In this document: piece after piece, positions 1-7,285 of the stretch
Position numbering within the stretch: position 1 is the stretch's first letter
Layout of the letters: the number at the start of each line of letters is the position of its first letter
Assembly (NCBI GenBank): GCA_023381095.1
Contig: JAMCTO010000155.1
Span: 1-13,165, forward strand
Origin: Bacillota bacterium
GTDB lineage: Bacteria; Bacillota; Sulfobacillia; Sulfobacillales; Sulfobacillaceae
DNA: 13,165 nt
Direction: 5' to 3'
Made by a program: the position numbers and the translations under genes
Notes under the pieces: model-generated
Told to the model about the DNA's origin: nothing
What the model saw: the letters and a program-made list of their open reading frames with translations, nothing else
The model's database searches: none

Positions 1-8
1 CATACGAT
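1..8 (+). promoter_or_regulatory. Possible sigma-E type -10 element ahead of yqfC
   Basis: The window opens with CATACGAT, which matches the B. subtilis sigma-E -10 consensus (CATACAAT-like) at seven of eight positions. It lies 35 bases before the yqfC ATG, which would leave a leader of about 30 bases. In B. subtilis the yqfC/yqfD pair is expressed in the mother cell under sigma-E, so the position is sensible. The -35 half would lie before base 1 and cannot be seen, so this is only a candidate. Confidence 0.25.
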
Positions 9-43
9 GTGAGGAAGGTCGGGTATGACATGGGGAGGATCCG

Positions 44-325
44 ATGAGCAAAGGACGGACGTTGGGACACATTGCCGAGGTGCTCGGATTGCCTCCGGAA
101 GTATTGGTCAATGTGCCGCGGATTGAAGTGGTGGGGCGCCTCCAGCTACGTCTGGAAAACCATTTGGGTATGGAAAAATATCAACCCCACCGCATTGTGA
201 TCCGGGTGTCCGGAGGATACCTTTTGATTATGGGAGAGCAATTGGCCGTCGGGTGGATTGATCACAACGAGATCCTGGTGACCGGACAAATTCAGTCCCT
301 CTCATTTCAGGAGGGACGGGCATGA
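44..325 (+). CDS. yqfC: Sporulation protein YqfC (YabP/YqfC family)
   Basis: This 93-residue protein has the usual length of the YabP/YqfC family. These are small soluble proteins of endospore formers, expressed in the mother cell in B. subtilis; their biochemical role is not known. The second half is beta-rich (RIVIRVSGGYLLIMGEQLAV) and ends with the family-like pattern ILVTGQIQSLSF. The ATG at 44 follows a GGGGAGG ribosome-binding site at 32-38. The stop overlaps the yqfD start as ATGA, so the two are probably translationally coupled. The pairing with a YqfD protein and the position upstream of phoH are the strongest support for the name. Its presence implies the organism forms spores, or descends from one that did. 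Confidence 0.85.
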   Translation: MSKGRTLGHIAEVLGLPPEVLVNVPRIEVVGRLQLRLENHLGMEKYQPHRIVIRVSGGYLLIMGEQLAVGWIDHNEILVTGQIQSLSFQEGRA

Positions 326-1530
326 GCGACTTTATATTTCGTCTTTTTGCGGGTTGGATTAAAGTGCAGGCGCAAGGGGACGGGGTAGAGTCTCTGGTGA
401 CCTCCCTGGTCACCGCGGGTTTTCGTCTTTGGAACCTGCAACCCGCAGAAACAGGCTATGTTTTCTACACCACATTGAGCGCGATGTCTCCGATTCGGGA
501 GTACATGGTTGTGCATTCTTTGGATATCCGCATCCTGCAACAGGGTGGGGCCCCAATTGAGTGGAATAGGTCAAGACGCAGGCCTTTTCTGTGGGTTGGA
601 CTGGCCACGGCGGCGATGTTAATTATCTATGTCACCTCGCGAATCTGGGTAATTGATGCTCTAACCCCTGGGTTGTCGTCGGGGGCACGCCAACAGCTGG
701 TAACCGTGGCAGAAGACGCAGGCCTGCGTATGGGCACTGTCCGCAATCAAGTCAACTTGCCAAGAATTCGCGTCATGATGTCCAAACGATTGCCCCAATA
801 TTCGTGGATCGGCATCTCGCTTCATGGGGTGGTAGCGACAATTCAGGTGGTACCGCTGGTGCCCCGCCCGCCACTCCATATCTATGCCCGCATTGTAGCG
901 AGTTCTCCGGGTCGGGTGACTCGGATATTAGTCTATATCGGTGACCCAGAAGTAGTCCCGGGTGATTGGGTAAAAGCCGGACAGACGTTGATCCGGGGAG
1001 CGGTGACCGCGCCGGTTCCCTTGCCGGAAGGCTCAGAGAAAAATCCTGTTCAAGATACTATGGTTACTCCAGCAGAAGGAGAGGTTTGGGCTAACGTGAC
1101 GCATCGCGTCACGGTTTTCCAACCCTTGCGGCAAGCGACAAGCTACCCGACTGGACGAAAATATATCCGCCAATTTATTTGGGTACAGGATGTGGCACCG
1201 TGGCAGTATTGGGGTTGGCAACCCGTTCCTTTTGCCCACTATGTGGAGAAGAAGGAGATATACCCAGTGCAGTGGGAAGGTGTCAACCTTCCCGTGAAAG
1301 TGCTTAAGATAGTATATAATGAAACTAACACCAAGGTCCGTCGACTACAGCCAGGGCAGGCCGTGGCGGAAGCGACAAGACGTGCTACCAGTGAGATGGC
1401 CCGAGCTGTGGCTGGTTTGGGCCCGGTAGTAGAGAAGTCTCGCCAAATTCGGCGCACCCAGAACGGGGTGTGGGTCAGCATCGTGTGGGTGGTCAATCAG
1501 AATATCGCGTTGCCTAAAGATCGGAACTAA
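322..1530 (+). CDS. yqfD: Sporulation protein YqfD
   Basis: At 402 residues this is close to the roughly 400 of B. subtilis YqfD. The layout also fits the family: a soluble N-terminal part (1-85), an arginine-rich stop (RSRRRP, 83-88), one membrane segment at about 89-107, and a large C-terminal domain likely outside the membrane. YqfD is a sigma-E dependent mother-cell membrane protein that contributes to sporulation; its molecular function is not established. The ATG at 322 overlaps the yqfC stop and has an AGGAGG site at 309-314. The gene ends with tandem stops (TAATAA), then 18 bases to phoH. Two GC-rich inverted repeats lie inside the coding sequence (396-414 and 1095-1113), but I do not consider them functional. 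No truncation is apparent. Confidence 0.87.
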   Translation: MSDFIFRLFAGWIKVQAQGDGVESLVTSLVTAGFRLWNLQPAETGYVFYTTLSAMSPIREYMVVHSLDIRILQQGGAPIEWNRSRRRPFLWVGLATAAMLIIYVTSRIWVIDALTPGLSSGARQQLVTVAEDAGLRMGTVRNQVNLPRIRVMMSKRLPQYSWIGISLHGVVATIQVVPLVPRPPLHIYARIVASSPGRVTRILVYIGDPEVVPGDWVKAGQTLIRGAVTAPVPLPEGSEKNPVQDTMVTPAEGEVWANVTHRVTVFQPLRQATSYPTGRKYIRQFIWVQDVAPWQYWGWQPVPFAHYVEKKEIYPVQWEGVNLPVKVLKIVYNETNTKVRRLQPGQAVAEATRRATSEMARAVAGLGPVVEKSRQIRRTQNGVWVSIVWVVNQNIALPKDRN

Positions 1531-1548
1531 TAAAAAGGGGGACACGGA

Positions 1549-2544
1549 TTGCCTCTTTCCCAATGGGTGGTTACAGACAATCAAGCATCATCGGTAGTTG
1601 CCGGACGCGGCGATGAACACTTGAAAATGATAGAGCATGCGTTGTCTGTTAAGTTAACTGCGCGCGGCAATGTGATTGCGATCCAGGGCTCGGACGAAGC
1701 ACAGCGCGTGACTCGGGGAGTGCTAGATCTATTGGTGGAGTGGGCGGCATCCGGCCAACCGGTGCGCCGTGATACGGTGGATACCGCACTGTTAGCGGTG
1801 CGCGAGGGGAAAGAACGGCAATTTTTGCATCTATTAACTGAATCGCTTTATACGACCACACAAGGTCGTGTGATTAAGCCCAAGACACTAGGCCAACAGT
1901 CCTACGTTGAGGCGATCCGGCACAATATGCTGGTATTTGGAATTGGGCCCGCCGGAACCGGAAAGACCTATATCGCGTTGGCCATGGCGGTTCAGGCGTT
2001 AAAGGCTCATGAGGTGGAACGTATCATTTTGACACGTCCTGCAGTAGAAGCGGGGGAGAAACTGGGGTTTTTGCCTGGAGATCTGGAAAGCAAGGTGGAT
2101 CCATACTTGCGCCCGCTTTACGACGCCTTATTTGAATTCTTAGGATCGGAAATGGTGGATCGCTATCGTGAACGCCAACTCATCGAAATTGCCCCGCTCG
2201 CGTATATGCGGGGAAGAACCTTAAACAATAGTTTTATCATTTTGGATGAAGCTCAAAATACCACCTACGAGCAGATGAAAATGTTTTTGACGCGCATCGG
2301 ATACGGGTCCAAAATGGTGGTGACCGGTGACGTGACGCAAGTAGACCTAGGGCGCGGCCAACGTTCGGGACTGCATGCGGCGGCTCAAATCGTCGAAGGA
2401 GTACGCGACGTGTCCGTGATACGTTTGGATTACCGGGACGTTGTTCGGCATCCTTTGGTGGCGCATATTATCGAAGCGTTTCAACGCCACGAGGAACATT
2501 TGCAGGAAGAGGAGGCCGATGAACACCATTCTGAAAGGCTCTAA
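1549..2544 (+). CDS. phoH: PhoH-like ATPase
   Basis: This 331-residue protein belongs to the PhoH/YbeZ family of P-loop ATPases, which are linked to RNA and ribosome quality control and are often encoded next to YbeY. An N-terminal region of about 110 residues is followed by the ATPase core. The Walker A motif GPAGTGKT is at 133-140, the Walker B DEAQ at 233-236, and TGDVTQVDL lies downstream as in other members. The TTG start at 1549 was chosen because a strong purine-rich site (AAGGGGG, 1535-1541) lies seven bases before it. The final 26 bases overlap yqfF, whose ribosome-binding site is inside this gene. The enzymatic role is known only in outline, and function is inferred from the family and the ybeY context. 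Confidence 0.93.
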   Translation: MPLSQWVVTDNQASSVVAGRGDEHLKMIEHALSVKLTARGNVIAIQGSDEAQRVTRGVLDLLVEWAASGQPVRRDTVDTALLAVREGKERQFLHLLTESLYTTTQGRVIKPKTLGQQSYVEAIRHNMLVFGIGPAGTGKTYIALAMAVQALKAHEVERIILTRPAVEAGEKLGFLPGDLESKVDPYLRPLYDALFEFLGSEMVDRYRERQLIEIAPLAYMRGRTLNNSFIILDEAQNTTYEQMKMFLTRIGYGSKMVVTGDVTQVDLGRGQRSGLHAAAQIVEGVRDVSVIRLDYRDVVRHPLVAHIIEAFQRHEEHLQEEEADEHHSERL

Positions 2545-4711
2545 ATGGTGGCGCGCTTGGCGTAACAAATCCAATCCAGACAATGTCTGGCAGGTGCGAC
2601 AATTAGCAATTGCCGCAGTGATCTGGGTTTTTCTGACGGCAATTTTCACGACTACGTTATTTGCCCAACGCGTTGACGTAACTGTGGGTGCATTTGCTCC
2701 TCGAAATGTCTTTGCGCCTTACGGAGTGGTAGATTGGGGAGCTACTGCTAAAGCCAGGCAGCAGGCAGCAGCTACAATTCAGGAGGTGTATACCACAAAT
2801 AGCGCCGTTTTACGCACTCAGAAACAAAAAGTGCTCCGCGACTTTGCGATCATCGCGGCCTTGGCACAGGATGATGCCGCCCCATTGACCCTTCGTGAAA
2901 ATGCGGCAGCCCGGGCTCTGCCTATTGGCGTGCCAAATGCGGTATGGGGTCAAGTGTTGTCCTTGCCTCCTACGGCACTGGATCAGTTGCAGCAGAATGC
3001 CACGGTCATTTTGGCATCGGTTTATAGCAATGGGGTGCGGGATAATGCGGTAGGGATTGGAGAAGCTAAGGGTTTTGTCTCTCAATTGGTTGCCCAGGAA
3101 GAGGATAACCCTGGATTTCGCTTGTTTTTGACTGATTTCACCCAGAGCCTGATTCTGCCCAACATGTTCCCCAATCAAGCTGATACGTTGGCACGCCGAC
3201 AGGTCGCGATGAACCGGGTGCCCGAAGTAAAAATTCTTAAGGGTGAACAGATCCTTCAAGCGGGGCAAGTGGTCACAGTTTCCGACATTAATGTTTTGCG
3301 TGAATTAGGGCTCTTAGACCAAGGGTTTGACCCGGGACCGATTTTGGGATCGGCATTGTTTTCTGGTGTGATGGTGGCGCTAATGGCGGCATATTTGTGG
3401 GTGCTCCGAAGAAAACAGGCAGAATCGCAGTCGGTTGCCCTGATTTCTGGTGTTGTGATGATTGTGGCAGTACTTGCAGCCGACACCCTGTCCAGTTTGT
3501 CTGTTCTGGACTATCTCATTGTGCCCACAGCAGCCATTATGATTAGTGCTCTGGTGGATACCGGTCTCGGCTTGGTTGTGGCGGGACTGTTGTCTTTGGC
3601 TGTGGCCACCTTGATTGGCGCGGATTTAAATGTGGCATTAGTGTCTTTTTTTGGCGGCATCGCCGGCGTCTTCGGAGTAGGGCGATTATCTCAGCGCTAC
3701 GATTTGATTCGAGCGGGGATTTTTGTCGGTGTGGTGAACCTGGTCACGTTGTTGGGGCTAGATGTCATGCAAGGAGCGGACCTCCTTCAAAACCCGGTAT
3801 GGCAGCAACTAGTTTGGGCCCTTTTGGACGGTGTCTTCGCTGCTGTGTTGGCGATGGGATCAATTCCCCTGTTGGAGGGACCATTCGGTTTAATTACGGC
3901 GATGAAACTGATTGAGCTGTCCAATCCTAACCAGCCGCTTTTGCGAAAATTGCAAGTGGAGGCACCGGGCACCTATTACCACAGCATTATGGTGGGAAAT
4001 TTAGCAGAGGCTGGCACCGAGGCGGTGGGCGGCAATTCACTCTTAGCCCGGGTTGGTGCCTATTATCATGACATCGGCAAGACTAAACGCCCCTATTTTT
4101 TTGTGGACAATCAGTTCGGCGCGGAAAACCCTCATGATAAGCTGGCGCCCGGATTGTCTGCGCTTATCATTTCTTCTCATGTCCGTGATGGAATAGAACT
4201 TGCCAGAGAGCATCGGGTACCAGAGGCGATTGTCAATTTCATTCGGGAACATCATGGCACCATGCTTATTAGTTTCTTTTACCAAAAGGCATTGCAGGCG
4301 GACACCGGTGACGGCGTGGTGGAAGCAGATTTCCGTTATGATGGACCGAAACCTCAGAGTAAAGAAACGGCAATAGTCATGCTGGCGGATGCCAGTGAAG
4401 CCACGACTCGGACGCTCAAACATCCGACACCTCAAGCCATTGAACAGGTCGTAAGAAAGATTATCAAAGATCGACTGAGCGATGGACAACTGGATGAATC
4501 TAACCTTACCTTAAAGGAACTGGATGTGGTGGCTAAGACCTTTACCCGCGTGCTCACGGGAGCTTTCCATCAACGGATTGAATATCCGGAACAGGTCTTA
4601 AAGGAAATGGAGAGGAGCAAAAAGCGTGGAAATATGGGTGGAAAGTCACCCCGAAACATACGGCGCATTGGAGGAAACGGCCCGCCGGGCGGCCCAAACA
4701 GCGCTGGCTAG
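2519..4711 (+). CDS. yqfF: 7TM-HD phosphohydrolase YqfF/PgpH (cyclic-di-AMP phosphodiesterase family)
   Basis: This 730-residue membrane protein has the PgpH architecture. A first membrane segment at about 27-48 is followed by an extracytoplasmic 7TMR-HDED domain (about 50-285), a cluster of membrane segments (about 290-470) and a cytoplasmic HD domain. Metal-binding residues are visible: H488 (in YYHSIM), H517-D518 (in YHDIGK) and H578-H579 (in EHHGT). Characterised PgpH proteins hydrolyse cyclic-di-AMP to pApA. The open frame extends upstream to 2441, but that part reads through phoH, so I chose ATG 2519 with the purine-rich AGAGGAGG at 2508-2515. Its spacing of three bases is tight. The low-complexity C-terminal tail (rich in K, R, G, N and P) overlaps ybeY out of phase for 86 bases. 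Confidence 0.92.
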   Translation: MNTILKGSKWWRAWRNKSNPDNVWQVRQLAIAAVIWVFLTAIFTTTLFAQRVDVTVGAFAPRNVFAPYGVVDWGATAKARQQAAATIQEVYTTNSAVLRTQKQKVLRDFAIIAALAQDDAAPLTLRENAAARALPIGVPNAVWGQVLSLPPTALDQLQQNATVILASVYSNGVRDNAVGIGEAKGFVSQLVAQEEDNPGFRLFLTDFTQSLILPNMFPNQADTLARRQVAMNRVPEVKILKGEQILQAGQVVTVSDINVLRELGLLDQGFDPGPILGSALFSGVMVALMAAYLWVLRRKQAESQSVALISGVVMIVAVLAADTLSSLSVLDYLIVPTAAIMISALVDTGLGLVVAGLLSLAVATLIGADLNVALVSFFGGIAGVFGVGRLSQRYDLIRAGIFVGVVNLVTLLGLDVMQGADLLQNPVWQQLVWALLDGVFAAVLAMGSIPLLEGPFGLITAMKLIELSNPNQPLLRKLQVEAPGTYYHSIMVGNLAEAGTEAVGGNSLLARVGAYYHDIGKTKRPYFFVDNQFGAENPHDKLAPGLSALIISSHVRDGIELAREHRVPEAIVNFIREHHGTMLISFFYQKALQADTGDGVVEADFRYDGPKPQSKETAIVMLADASEATTRTLKHPTPQAIEQVVRKIIKDRLSDGQLDESNLTLKELDVVAKTFTRVLTGAFHQRIEYPEQVLKEMERSKKRGNMGGKSPRNIRRIGGNGPPGGPNSAG

Positions 4712-5078
4712 TTTACCTGGCTTAGAGGACGCTGAGGTTAGCATTCTGCTCACCAATGATGAGGAAGTGCATCAGTTGAATCGGCAGTATCGGGGCGTTG
4801 ATCGCACGACGGACGTGCTCTCCTTTGCTCAACGCGAAGGAGAGTTTGCCGATCCTGAGGACCTAATGCTGGGCGATTTGGTAATTTCCGTGGAGCGGGC
4901 GCGATCACAGGCCGAGGACTATGGGCACAGCCTAGATCGAGAAATATCATTTCTGACAGTACATGGGATATTGCATTTGTTGGGATGGGATCATCAAACG
5001 CCGGAAGATGAAGCGCGCATGATGGAAAAAACCGAGGGAATTTTGGTCGGCTTGGGATTGACTCGTGAAGCGCGCTAA
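4626..5078 (+). CDS. ybeY: Endoribonuclease YbeY (rRNA maturation factor)
   Basis: This 150-residue protein is a metal-dependent RNase of the UPF0054/YbeY family, involved in 16S rRNA 3' end maturation and 70S ribosome quality control. The zinc motif HGxxHxxGxxH is intact at 113-123 (H113, H117, H123). The conserved arginine (NRQYR, R56) and the TDVLSF segment (62-67) are also present. The GTG start at 4626 has an AGGAG site at 4613-4617 and gives the expected N-terminal length. It lies inside the yqfF tail. The last 14 bases overlap the dgkA start, suggesting coupled translation. Placement close to phoH is typical across bacteria and matches a shared role in ribosome assembly. Confidence 0.95.
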   Translation: MEIWVESHPETYGALEETARRAAQTALASLPGLEDAEVSILLTNDEEVHQLNRQYRGVDRTTDVLSFAQREGEFADPEDLMLGDLVISVERARSQAEDYGHSLDREISFLTVHGILHLLGWDHQTPEDEARMMEKTEGILVGLGLTREAR

Positions 5079-5559
5079 AAATCTTCGTGAGTCCTTTCTT
5101 TACGCCTTTCAAGGGTTGGTTTACGCACTAAAAACTCAGCGCAATATGCGCTTGCATTTGTTTTCAGCTACGCTGGTACTGGCCTTGGGGTGGCTTTTAG
5201 AATTGCCCCGTCGAGAGTTTATCGCTGTGCTGACGGCGATTATGGTGGTGATGGTGGCCGAGATGGTGAATACCGCCATTGAGGCTACGGTGGATTTGGC
5301 GAGTCCTGTGCTGCATCCCTTAGCTCAAACTGCAAAAGATGTGGCGGCAGGAGCCGTGTTATTGGCAGCAATTGGCGCAGCGTTCTTGGGGGCGTGGGTA
5401 TTTGTTCCTCGTTTGGGCGGGATTGGGCAAGACTTTATGGTACGATGGAATCATACCCCTAGCGCAACAGTGGCGATTTTGTTAGTGTTAATCGCAGTAT
5501 TGGGATTGGTGGCGTGGATCCCGAAAGCGCAGCGCGGTAGGCAAAGGAGGCCCGAATAG
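5065..5559 (+). CDS. dgkA: Undecaprenol/diacylglycerol kinase DgkA with C-terminal extension
   Basis: This small integral membrane kinase phosphorylates undecaprenol (in Gram-positives) or diacylglycerol, recycling the lipid carrier for cell-wall synthesis. The family signature is clear: E66, N69-T-A-I-E73 and D77 in the second membrane segment, then AKDVAAGAVL at 90-99 leading into the third. B. subtilis DgkA stops near the equivalent of VPRL (residues 114-117, about 120 residues in all). This protein runs on to 164, with a further hydrophobic stretch at about 132-152 and a basic tail (KAQRGRQRRPE). The GTG at 5065 lies inside ybeY and has no clear ribosome-binding site, so translation probably depends on ybeY. 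The substrate (undecaprenol rather than diacylglycerol) is inferred from the Gram-positive context. Confidence 0.92.
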   Translation: MKRAKNLRESFLYAFQGLVYALKTQRNMRLHLFSATLVLALGWLLELPRREFIAVLTAIMVVMVAEMVNTAIEATVDLASPVLHPLAQTAKDVAAGAVLLAAIGAAFLGAWVFVPRLGGIGQDFMVRWNHTPSATVAILLVLIAVLGLVAWIPKAQRGRQRRPE

Positions 5560-5564
5560 AACCG

Positions 5565-6833
5565 GTGAAGGACATCCCGTGGGGTCCCATTGTTTTTTTA
5601 GTAGTCATGCTGGGCATGTCTGCATTATATTCAATGGCCGAAACTGCCATGATGGCGTTATCCCGGGGTAAGGTTCGGCAGTTGGTGGAAGAAGGAGTAA
5701 GCAAGGCTTCCTGGCTGGAGCGGCTGATTCGTGAGCCCAATCGGTTGCTAAGCACGGTATTGGTCGGAAACAATTTAACCAATATTGTTGCGTCGACGGT
5801 CGCCGCCGGTCTGTTTATTGCGTATTTCGGCAGCAGTGGTATAACCATTTCCACGATTGTCATGACCCTGGTCATCCTATTAGTGGCGGAGATTACCCCC
5901 AAGACGTTTGCTGCGCATAATCCCGAACGGGTGGCATTGCGTTTAGCGCCTTTTTTGGAAGTGTCTGCGCGAATTTTTTATCCTGTTGTGCGGGTTCTGA
6001 CTTGGATCGGGGTGGGATTCATTCGACTCTTGGGCGGGCGTGCCGAAGGCGGCAGGATTATTACCGAAGACGAAATACGCACCATGGTTGAGGTGGGCGA
6101 GGAAGAGGGATTGTTAGAAGCTGAAGAACGTGAGATGATTCAAGGCATTTTCGATTTAGGCGACACGGTGGTGCGTGAAGTGATGGTGCCGCGAATTGAT
6201 GTTCAAGCATTGCCTGCCACAGCGACACTGGCAGAGGCATGGGATGCGGTCATTCAATGGGGGCATTCTCGGTTGCCGGTTTATCGCGTCACCATTGACG
6301 ATGTCATTGGAGTGATCTACGCCAGGGACATACTTCTCTATATCAAAGAACGTCCTCATGAGACCCCGATTCAAGATTTGGTGAGACCCGTCCAGTATGT
6401 TCCGGAAACCAAGAAAGTGGACGAGTTGCTCGCAGATTTTCGCCGTCGTCGCAGCCACATTGCAGTAGTGTTGGATGAATACGGGGGGACGGCGGGCATT
6501 GTCACTATCGAGGATTTGCTTGAGGAAATTGTGGGGGAGATTCAGGATGAGTACGACACTGAAGAGGTCGCCATCCGCCGAATCGATGAAAACACCATTG
6601 ATGTCGAAGGCCTGGCCTCGTTGGATGAAATTAATGAATTGTTTGATGTGGATTTACCACATGAAGATTTTGATACAGTGGGCGGACTCATTTTACATTT
6701 GTTAGGTCGGGCGCCAGTGGAAGCAGAAGTTGTCACGTTAGATGGATTGGAGTTTACAGTGACCAAGGTTACCGGACGGCGTGTGACTCGGGTCTTAATT
6801 CGGCGCTTGGTATCTAACGATAGTCCGTCATAA
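5565..6833 (+). CDS. CNNM/CorC-type membrane protein with CBS pair (hemolysin family)
   Basis: This 422-residue protein has the three-part layout of the CNNM/HlyC/CorC family. The DUF21 transmembrane domain (about 1-155) has hydrophobic segments near 6-30, 62-88, 93-110 and 126-156. A CBS pair follows (about 205-262 and 270-325, with MVPRIDV, HSRLPVY and DEYGGTAGIVTIEDLLEEIVG), then a CorC_HlyC C-terminal domain (about 338-415, with DFDTVGGLI). Members are linked to magnesium or cobalt transport, although 'hemolysin' is the common database label. The GTG at 5565 is preceded by AAGGAGG at 5544-5550, with a longish 14-base gap. The gene sits between dgkA and cdd, and with phoH and ybeY upstream it recalls the E. 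coli ybeZ-ybeY-ybeX(corC) grouping. The transported ion cannot be told from sequence. Confidence 0.92.
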   Translation: MKDIPWGPIVFLVVMLGMSALYSMAETAMMALSRGKVRQLVEEGVSKASWLERLIREPNRLLSTVLVGNNLTNIVASTVAAGLFIAYFGSSGITISTIVMTLVILLVAEITPKTFAAHNPERVALRLAPFLEVSARIFYPVVRVLTWIGVGFIRLLGGRAEGGRIITEDEIRTMVEVGEEEGLLEAEEREMIQGIFDLGDTVVREVMVPRIDVQALPATATLAEAWDAVIQWGHSRLPVYRVTIDDVIGVIYARDILLYIKERPHETPIQDLVRPVQYVPETKKVDELLADFRRRRSHIAVVLDEYGGTAGIVTIEDLLEEIVGEIQDEYDTEEVAIRRIDENTIDVEGLASLDEINELFDVDLPHEDFDTVGGLILHLLGRAPVEAEVVTLDGLEFTVTKVTGRRVTRVLIRRLVSNDSPS

Positions 6834-6892
6834 TCAAAGCGGACCTGGCAAAGCTATGGGCATTAAAGCATGTGTAAGGAGCTAAATCGAAG
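6834..6892. other. Longest intergenic gap (59 bases), no promoter or terminator seen
   Basis: This is the longest gap in the window. I see no stem followed by a T-run and no convincing -35/-10 pair. It contains only the cdd ribosome-binding site AAGGAG at 6876-6881. Transcription probably continues from the upstream genes into cdd. Confidence 0.5.
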
Positions 6893-7285
6893 ATGGATAG
6901 GCAAACGTTGATTGAAGCGGCTTTTACGGCGCGAAAGCAGTCTTATAGCCCTTATTCGCACTTTGCGGTGGGGGCAGCGCTATGGTGCGATGACGGCACG
7001 ATTATTACCGGTTGCAATGTCGAAAATGCCAGTTATCCCGTCAGCTTGTGTGCGGAACGGGCAGCGGTGGCTACTGCAGTGGGCATGGGCCACCGCAAGT
7101 TTCTGGCCGTAGCTATCGTAGCGGGCAACCGTCCGGTTACCCCGTGCGGCGCGTGCCGCCAAGTACTTAGTGAATTTGGCGACATGGCGGTGATTTGTGC
7201 CGCGGCTACGGATTTGGCAACAACAGCGGAGTACACACTTTTTGAACTCTTGCCCCAAAGTTTCGATTTGGAGGCTTCCAGGTGA
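6893..7285 (+). CDS. cdd: Cytidine deaminase (homotetrameric type)
   Basis: This zinc enzyme deaminates cytidine and deoxycytidine to uridine and deoxyuridine in pyrimidine salvage. At 130 residues it is the short, tetrameric Bacillus-type form. The active site is complete: C53-A-E55 supplies a zinc ligand and the catalytic glutamate, and PCGAC (84-88) supplies the zinc ligands C85 and C88. The substrate-binding segment CNVENASY (41-48) is also present. The ATG at 6893 has AAGGAG at 6876-6881. The stop overlaps the era start as GTGA. A cdd-era junction is standard in Firmicutes. Confidence 0.96.
   Translation: MDRQTLIEAAFTARKQSYSPYSHFAVGAALWCDDGTIITGCNVENASYPVSLCAERAAVATAVGMGHRKFLAVAIVAGNRPVTPCGACRQVLSEFGDMAVICAAATDLATTAEYTLFELLPQSFDLEASR

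Noticed and set aside
3..47. Open frame entering the window (YDVRKVGYDMGRIR, stop TGA at 45-47), possibly the end of an upstream gene overlapping yqfC as ATGA.
   Set aside because: Only 14 residues are visible and they match no family I recognise. The other two forward frames also close within 30 bases, so no choice can be supported.
396..414. Inverted repeat GGTGACC-TCCCT-GGTCACC in yqfD.
   Set aside because: It arises from two nearby Leu-Val-Thr codon triplets in coding sequence. It has no T-run, and arms of 7 bases are expected by chance in 13 kb.
1095..1117. Hairpin CGTGACGC-ATC-GCGTCACG followed by GTTTT, resembling a small terminator inside yqfD.
   Set aside because: It lies mid-gene in a conserved reading frame with only four T residues. 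One or two 8-base stems are expected by chance over the window.
2441..2518. Upstream extension of yqfF to an ATG at 2441 (756 residues).
   Set aside because: The added 26 residues are an out-of-frame reading of the conserved phoH end and do not resemble a PgpH N-terminus. ATG 2519 starts where family members do.
2810..3268. 152-codon open frame on the minus strand, the longest antisense one.
   Set aside because: It lies opposite yqfF, has no ribosome-binding site or family features, and is composed of antisense codons of a clearly real gene.
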